From Pseudomonadota bacterium (GTDB taxonomy: Bacteria; Pseudomonadota; Alphaproteobacteria; Rhizobiales; Rhizobiaceae): DNA of 18,651 nucleotides. The stretch covers positions 1-18,651 of the forward strand of contig JAEYRU010000063.1 in the NCBI GenBank assembly GCA_023435335.1, read 5' to 3'. The translations under genes and the position numbers were made by a program. The notes under the pieces were generated by a model, which was not told the DNA's origin, made no database searches, and was given only the letters and a program-made list of their open reading frames with translations. Positions 15,663-18,651 of this stretch are shown piece after piece (the first letter of the stretch is position 1; each line of letters begins with the position of its first letter).

Positions 15663-16012
15663 TGCGTTTCAAGCTTATCCTGGCGCTCGCAGAGGAGGGT
15701 CGCGTCGAACCTGTCATGAAGGCTGCCCGCGACGCCGGCGCGACGGGTATGACGGTCATCGGCAGCGCTCGCGGGGAGGGCATGGCGCCGAAGAAGACGT
15801 TCCTCGGCCTGAACCTGACCGCTGCGCATGACATCGTGCTGTTCATCGTGGAGGAGAATCTCTGCTCCAACATTCTCGACCGGATCGCGGTGGCCGGGGA
15901 ATTCGAGACCAGACCCGGTTCGGGCCTGGCGGTTCAACTCGCCGTCGAGGACGCAGTGGGAATGTCCGGGCAAATCCGGGAACTGTCCAAGAAGATCGAG
16001 GAAGAGATATGA
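15662..16012 (+). CDS. PII-like (GlnB-superfamily) signalling protein
   Basis: A 116-residue protein with the PII ferredoxin-like pattern: strand MRFKLILALAE, helix, strand GMTVIGSARGEG, a T-loop-like segment (about 35-52), strand DIVLFIVEE, helix, then a B-loop-like FETRPGSGLAVQL (81-93) and AVEDAVGM. PII proteins form trimers, bind adenine nucleotides between subunits and gate membrane transporters through the T-loop. Compared with GlnB/GlnK, the T-loop is short and lacks the uridylylated Tyr of the YRG motif, and the B-loop reads TRPGSG instead of TGKxGDGK. It is therefore a divergent PII, not the canonical nitrogen sensor. GTG start with a very strong Shine-Dalgarno; the stop overlaps the CBS gene start. 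Confidence 0.85.
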   Translation: MRFKLILALAEEGRVEPVMKAARDAGATGMTVIGSARGEGMAPKKTFLGLNLTAAHDIVLFIVEENLCSNILDRIAVAGEFETRPGSGLAVQLAVEDAVGMSGQIRELSKKIEEEI

Positions 16013-16449
16013 CGAAGGGGCCTAACCTTCGCGTTGGCGAGATCATGACGGCCGACCCCCTGACCATCGACGGAATGGCCCCCTTGAACGAAGCGCTGGC
16101 AACCATGCGCGAACAGAACATCAGTTCGCTCGTCGTCAAACGAAGGGACGCGGATGACGAATACGGCCTGCTGCTGATCTCCGACGTGGCCCGGGGCGTC
16201 TCCACGAGCAACCGTCCCCCTTCGCGCATTCAGGTCTACGAGGCGATGCAGAAGCCAGCCCCCGCGGTCGATGCCGAAATGAGGCTGCGCTATGCGATTC
16301 GATATATGACGCGCTTCGGCCTCAGCCACTGCGTGGTGCTGTCGGGCCGCGAGCTTGCGGGGATCGTCTCGCTGCGGGACATGACCATTCACCTGCTCGA
16401 CCAAGGCGAGCAAGCGCCGGCGAGCCAGCCCAGAAACGAGGACCGCTAA
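16009..16449 (+). CDS. Stand-alone CBS-pair protein
   Basis: A 146-residue cytoplasmic protein that is essentially one Bateman module. CBS1 covers about residues 8-65 (RVGEIMTADPLTIDGMAPLNEALATM) and CBS2 about 74-130 (IQVYEAMQKPAPAVDAEMRLRYAIRYM, then SHCVVLSGRELAGIVSLRDM). CBS pairs commonly bind AMP, ADP, ATP or other adenosyl ligands and control attached or partner proteins. The ATG at 16009 overlaps the PII-like stop (ATGA). It is the last gene of the DUF1538 operon, and its stop overlaps the convergent ubiH-like gene's stop by 3-4 bases. The short polar C-terminal tail (QAPASQPRNEDR) is probably disordered. Confidence 0.9.
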   Translation: MTKGPNLRVGEIMTADPLTIDGMAPLNEALATMREQNISSLVVKRRDADDEYGLLLISDVARGVSTSNRPPSRIQVYEAMQKPAPAVDAEMRLRYAIRYMTRFGLSHCVVLSGRELAGIVSLRDMTIHLLDQGEQAPASQPRNEDR

Positions 16450-17702
16450 ATCGCCTCGCCCCTGAGCAGCCGCGGCGCGTTCTCGGCGAGCCCCGAGGCC
16501 TGGCGGATGAAGAAGTCCTTCATGCGCGGCATCCGGTCGACCAGTCCAAGGCCAATGTCGCGGATCGTCCGCAGCGGGCCGAAATCGTTGGAGAACATGC
16601 GGTTGAGCACGTCGGTGGTGATGCCCATCTGCAGCGTGTCGAAACGGCGCCAGGCCTGGTAGGTCTCCAGCACGTCGAGCGCGCCGATGTCGCGGCCGAG
16701 CCGGTCGGCCTCGACCACCACCTCGGCGAGTGCGGCGGCGTCGCGGAAGCCGAGATTCAGCCCCTGCCCGGCGATCGGATGGATGCCGTGGGCCGCATCG
16801 CCGGCGAGCGCGAAGCGCGGCCGGATGAATTCGCGGGCCAGCGTCAGGCCGAGCGGCCAGGCACGCGGTGTCGTCTCGACGCTTATCTCCCCGAGCTTCA
16901 GGCCGAAGCGCTGCTCCAGCTCGGCCTCGAAGACGATCGGCTCCTCCTTGACGAGACGCTCGGCATCGGAGGTGCGCTCGGTCCACACGATGGAGGAGCG
17001 GTTGCCCTTCAGCGGCAGCGTCGCGAACGGGCCGGCAGGCAGGAAATGCTCCTCGGCGCGGCCGCCATGCGGGCGCTCGTGCGCCACCGTGCAGACGATG
17101 CCCGACTGGCCGTAGTCCCAGTGAACGGTGCGGATGCCCGCCATGTCGCGCAGCCGCGATTTCACCCCGTCGGCAGCGACGAGGAGCCGCGTCGCGAGCG
17201 GCAGCCCGTCAGCGAGATGGACGACAGTGGAGACGGGACCTGGATCGAAGCCGAGCACCGCGACGCCCTCGATGAGATCGATGCCCAGCGCGGCGGCACG
17301 TTCGCGCAGGGCGCCGTTGAGCACCCGGTTCTCCACCATGTGGGCGAAGGGCTCGCCCTCTCCGACATCGCCGCCGAAGGTGAGGAAGACCGGGCGCACC
17401 GGGTCGTGCGTGCGCGAATCGGTGACGATCATGTCGGTGATCGGCTGCGCGTGGGGGGCGATCGCCTGCCAGGCACCGAGGCGGTCGAGCATGCGGCAAG
17501 CGGCGGCGGCGATGGCCGAGGCGCGGCCGTCGCGCTCCCATACGCCGGCTGGGGCGGCGTCGACGATCGCGACGGAGAGGCTGGGACGGGCCGAGCGGAT
17601 CGCGACCGCCGTAGCGAGACCGACATAGCCGGCGCCGGCGATCACGACATCGAAGACGCGGCCCTCGCCGCTGCCGTTCATTGCATTGTCTGCCTTCGCC
17701 AT
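16446..17702 (-). CDS. UbiH/UbiF/Coq6-family FAD-dependent monooxygenase
   Basis: A 418-residue flavoprotein hydroxylase of the family that hydroxylates the ubiquinone ring. The three family fingerprints are visible: the N-terminal dinucleotide-binding GxGxxG (VVIAGAGYVGLATA, from about residue 18), the DG motif (LLVAADGVKSRLRDMAG) and the GD motif (FALAGDAAHGIHPIAGQGLNLGFRD). The start at 17702 has GGGAAGG about 7 bases upstream; the frame open beyond it is not protein-like. In alphaproteobacteria the exact ring position (UbiL, UbiM, UbiH or UbiF type) cannot be read from these motifs, so no symbol is given. It is divergent from tesB and tail-to-tail with the CBS gene, overlapping by 4 bases. 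Confidence 0.9.
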   Translation of the reverse strand: MAKADNAMNGSGEGRVFDVVIAGAGYVGLATAVAIRSARPSLSVAIVDAAPAGVWERDGRASAIAAAACRMLDRLGAWQAIAPHAQPITDMIVTDSRTHDPVRPVFLTFGGDVGEGEPFAHMVENRVLNGALRERAAALGIDLIEGVAVLGFDPGPVSTVVHLADGLPLATRLLVAADGVKSRLRDMAGIRTVHWDYGQSGIVCTVAHERPHGGRAEEHFLPAGPFATLPLKGNRSSIVWTERTSDAERLVKEEPIVFEAELEQRFGLKLGEISVETTPRAWPLGLTLAREFIRPRFALAGDAAHGIHPIAGQGLNLGFRDAAALAEVVVEADRLGRDIGALDVLETYQAWRRFDTLQMGITTDVLNRMFSNDFGPLRTIRDIGLGLVDRMPRMKDFFIRQASGLAENAPRLLRGEAI

Positions 17703-17791
17703 CGCGCCTTCCCGTCGTTTTCCCGCCTGCCTTGACTTGCGTGACGCCACTCTTCAGGAAGCCCGTGTCATCAATGAGACGGGACACGACC

Positions 17792-18651
17792 ATGACGACG
17801 GCCGCAATGCAGGAGCTCATCTCCATACTCGACCTCGAGCGGCTGGAACACAATCTCTATCGTGGTCGCAGCCCGCAGACCGGCTGGCAGCGCGTGTTCG
17901 GGGGGCAGGTGATCGGGCAGGCGCTGGTGGCGGCGCAGCGCACGGTGGAGGCTGAGCGGCCGGTGCATTCGCTGCACTGCTATTTCATGCGACCGGGCGA
18001 TCCGGCCGTGCCGATCATCTACGAGGTCGACCGCATCCGCGACGGAGGCTCGTTCACGACACGGCGCGTGGTCGCCATCCAGCACGGCCAGGCGATCTTC
18101 TCGCTGGAGGCCTCGTTCCACGTGGAGGAGCACGGCATGGAGCACCAGATGCCGATGCCGCTCGGCGTGCCGCAGCCGGAGACGCTGAAGACCCAGCAGG
18201 AACTGCTGCAGGAGATCAAGTCGGACATCCCCGACTCCATCCGCCGCTTCTGGGCGCGCGACCGGCCTCTTGAGGTGAAGCCGGTGCATGTCGAGCACTA
18301 TACGACGCGCGAGAAGCTCGCTCCCATGCAGTATGTCTGGATGCGGCTCACCGGCGAGGCCCCGGACGATCGCGCGCTGCAATCGGCGATCCTGGCCTAC
18401 CTCTCAGACATGACGCTGCTCGACACGGCCAATTTCGCGCATGGCCGCACCGGTTTCGATCCGGATCTGCAGATGGCGAGCCTCGACCACGCCATGTGGT
18501 TCCATCGGCCGCACCCGTTGGACGACTGGCTGCTCTATGCCCAGGACAGCCCCAACATGATCGGCTCGCGCGGGCTGTCGCGGGGCTTCCTGTATGGCCG
18601 CGACGGGCGGCTGATCGCCTCGGTGGCGCAGGAAGGGCTGATCCGCCAGCG
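17792..18651 (+). CDS. tesB: Acyl-CoA thioesterase II (3' end cut by window edge)
   Basis: At least 286 codons of a double-hotdog thioesterase that hydrolyses acyl-CoA to free acid and CoA. Alignment in memory to E. coli TesB shows RQVFGGQ-like RVFGGQVIGQAL, HCYFMRPGD, RDGGSFTTRRV, RPLEV and MWFHRPHPLDDWLLY. The catalytic triad is present as Asp in YLSDMTLLD, Ser in MASLDHAMW (Thr228 in E. coli, a conservative change) and Gln in VAQEGLIRQ. By that comparison only a few residues are missing at the C-terminus. ATG 17792 is chosen by matching the N-terminus; ATG 17774 with AGGAAG 13 bases upstream is an alternative. It is divergent from the ubiH-like gene. Confidence 0.95.
   Translation, partial: MTTAAMQELISILDLERLEHNLYRGRSPQTGWQRVFGGQVIGQALVAAQRTVEAERPVHSLHCYFMRPGDPAVPIIYEVDRIRDGGSFTTRRVVAIQHGQAIFSLEASFHVEEHGMEHQMPMPLGVPQPETLKTQQELLQEIKSDIPDSIRRFWARDRPLEVKPVHVEHYTTREKLAPMQYVWMRLTGEAPDDRALQSAILAYLSDMTLLDTANFAHGRTGFDPDLQMASLDHAMWFHRPHPLDDWLLYAQDSPNMIGSRGLSRGFLYGRDGRLIASVAQEGLIRQ

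Overview
The window reads as chromosome of a GC-rich alphaproteobacterium of the order Hyphomicrobiales (Rhizobiales), most likely Mesorhizobium or a close Phyllobacteriaceae relative. This is inferred from protein character and from blocks I know from rhizobia (xerD-accA, aroK-aroB-corC-like gene, ubiH-like gene/tesB). It is not a database result.

Layout. (1) Bases 1-1234 are visibly A/T-richer than the rest. They carry two small unrecognised genes and an excisionase-like helix-turn-helix gene, and they abut the 3' end of a tRNA-Arg(CCU) gene. This looks like the right-hand end of an integrated element that continues off the left edge. (2) Bases 1370-6419 hold an M20 amidohydrolase, a D,D-carboxypeptidase coupled to a His-rich CobW-type metal chaperone, and, convergently, a YafK-like L,D-transpeptidase lipoprotein coupled to a TusA-like protein. 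The theme is cell-wall and metal/sulfur handling. (3) Bases 6616-11853 are housekeeping: accA, xerD and a 47-aa membrane protein on the minus strand. The aroK-aroB-CNNM/CorC-like operon runs divergently. (4) An MFS transporter follows at 11996-13165.

(5) Bases 13210-16449 are the most interesting part. A tandem universal stress protein is transcribed divergently from a tight four-gene operon encoding two homologous DUF1538 membrane proteins, a small PII-like protein and a stand-alone CBS-pair protein. Three soluble proteins of nucleotide-binding families sit beside one uncharacterised two-subunit membrane protein. I read this as a nucleotide-gated transport system of unknown substrate. (6) Bases 16446-18651 hold a UbiH/Coq6-type FAD hydroxylase and, divergently, tesB, cut just before its stop by the window edge.

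I saw no rRNA, CRISPR array, insertion sequence or clearly broken gene. No stretch above 300 bases lacks a gene. The longest gaps are 994-1234, 2534-2739, 6420-6615, 11854-11995 and 8732-8870.
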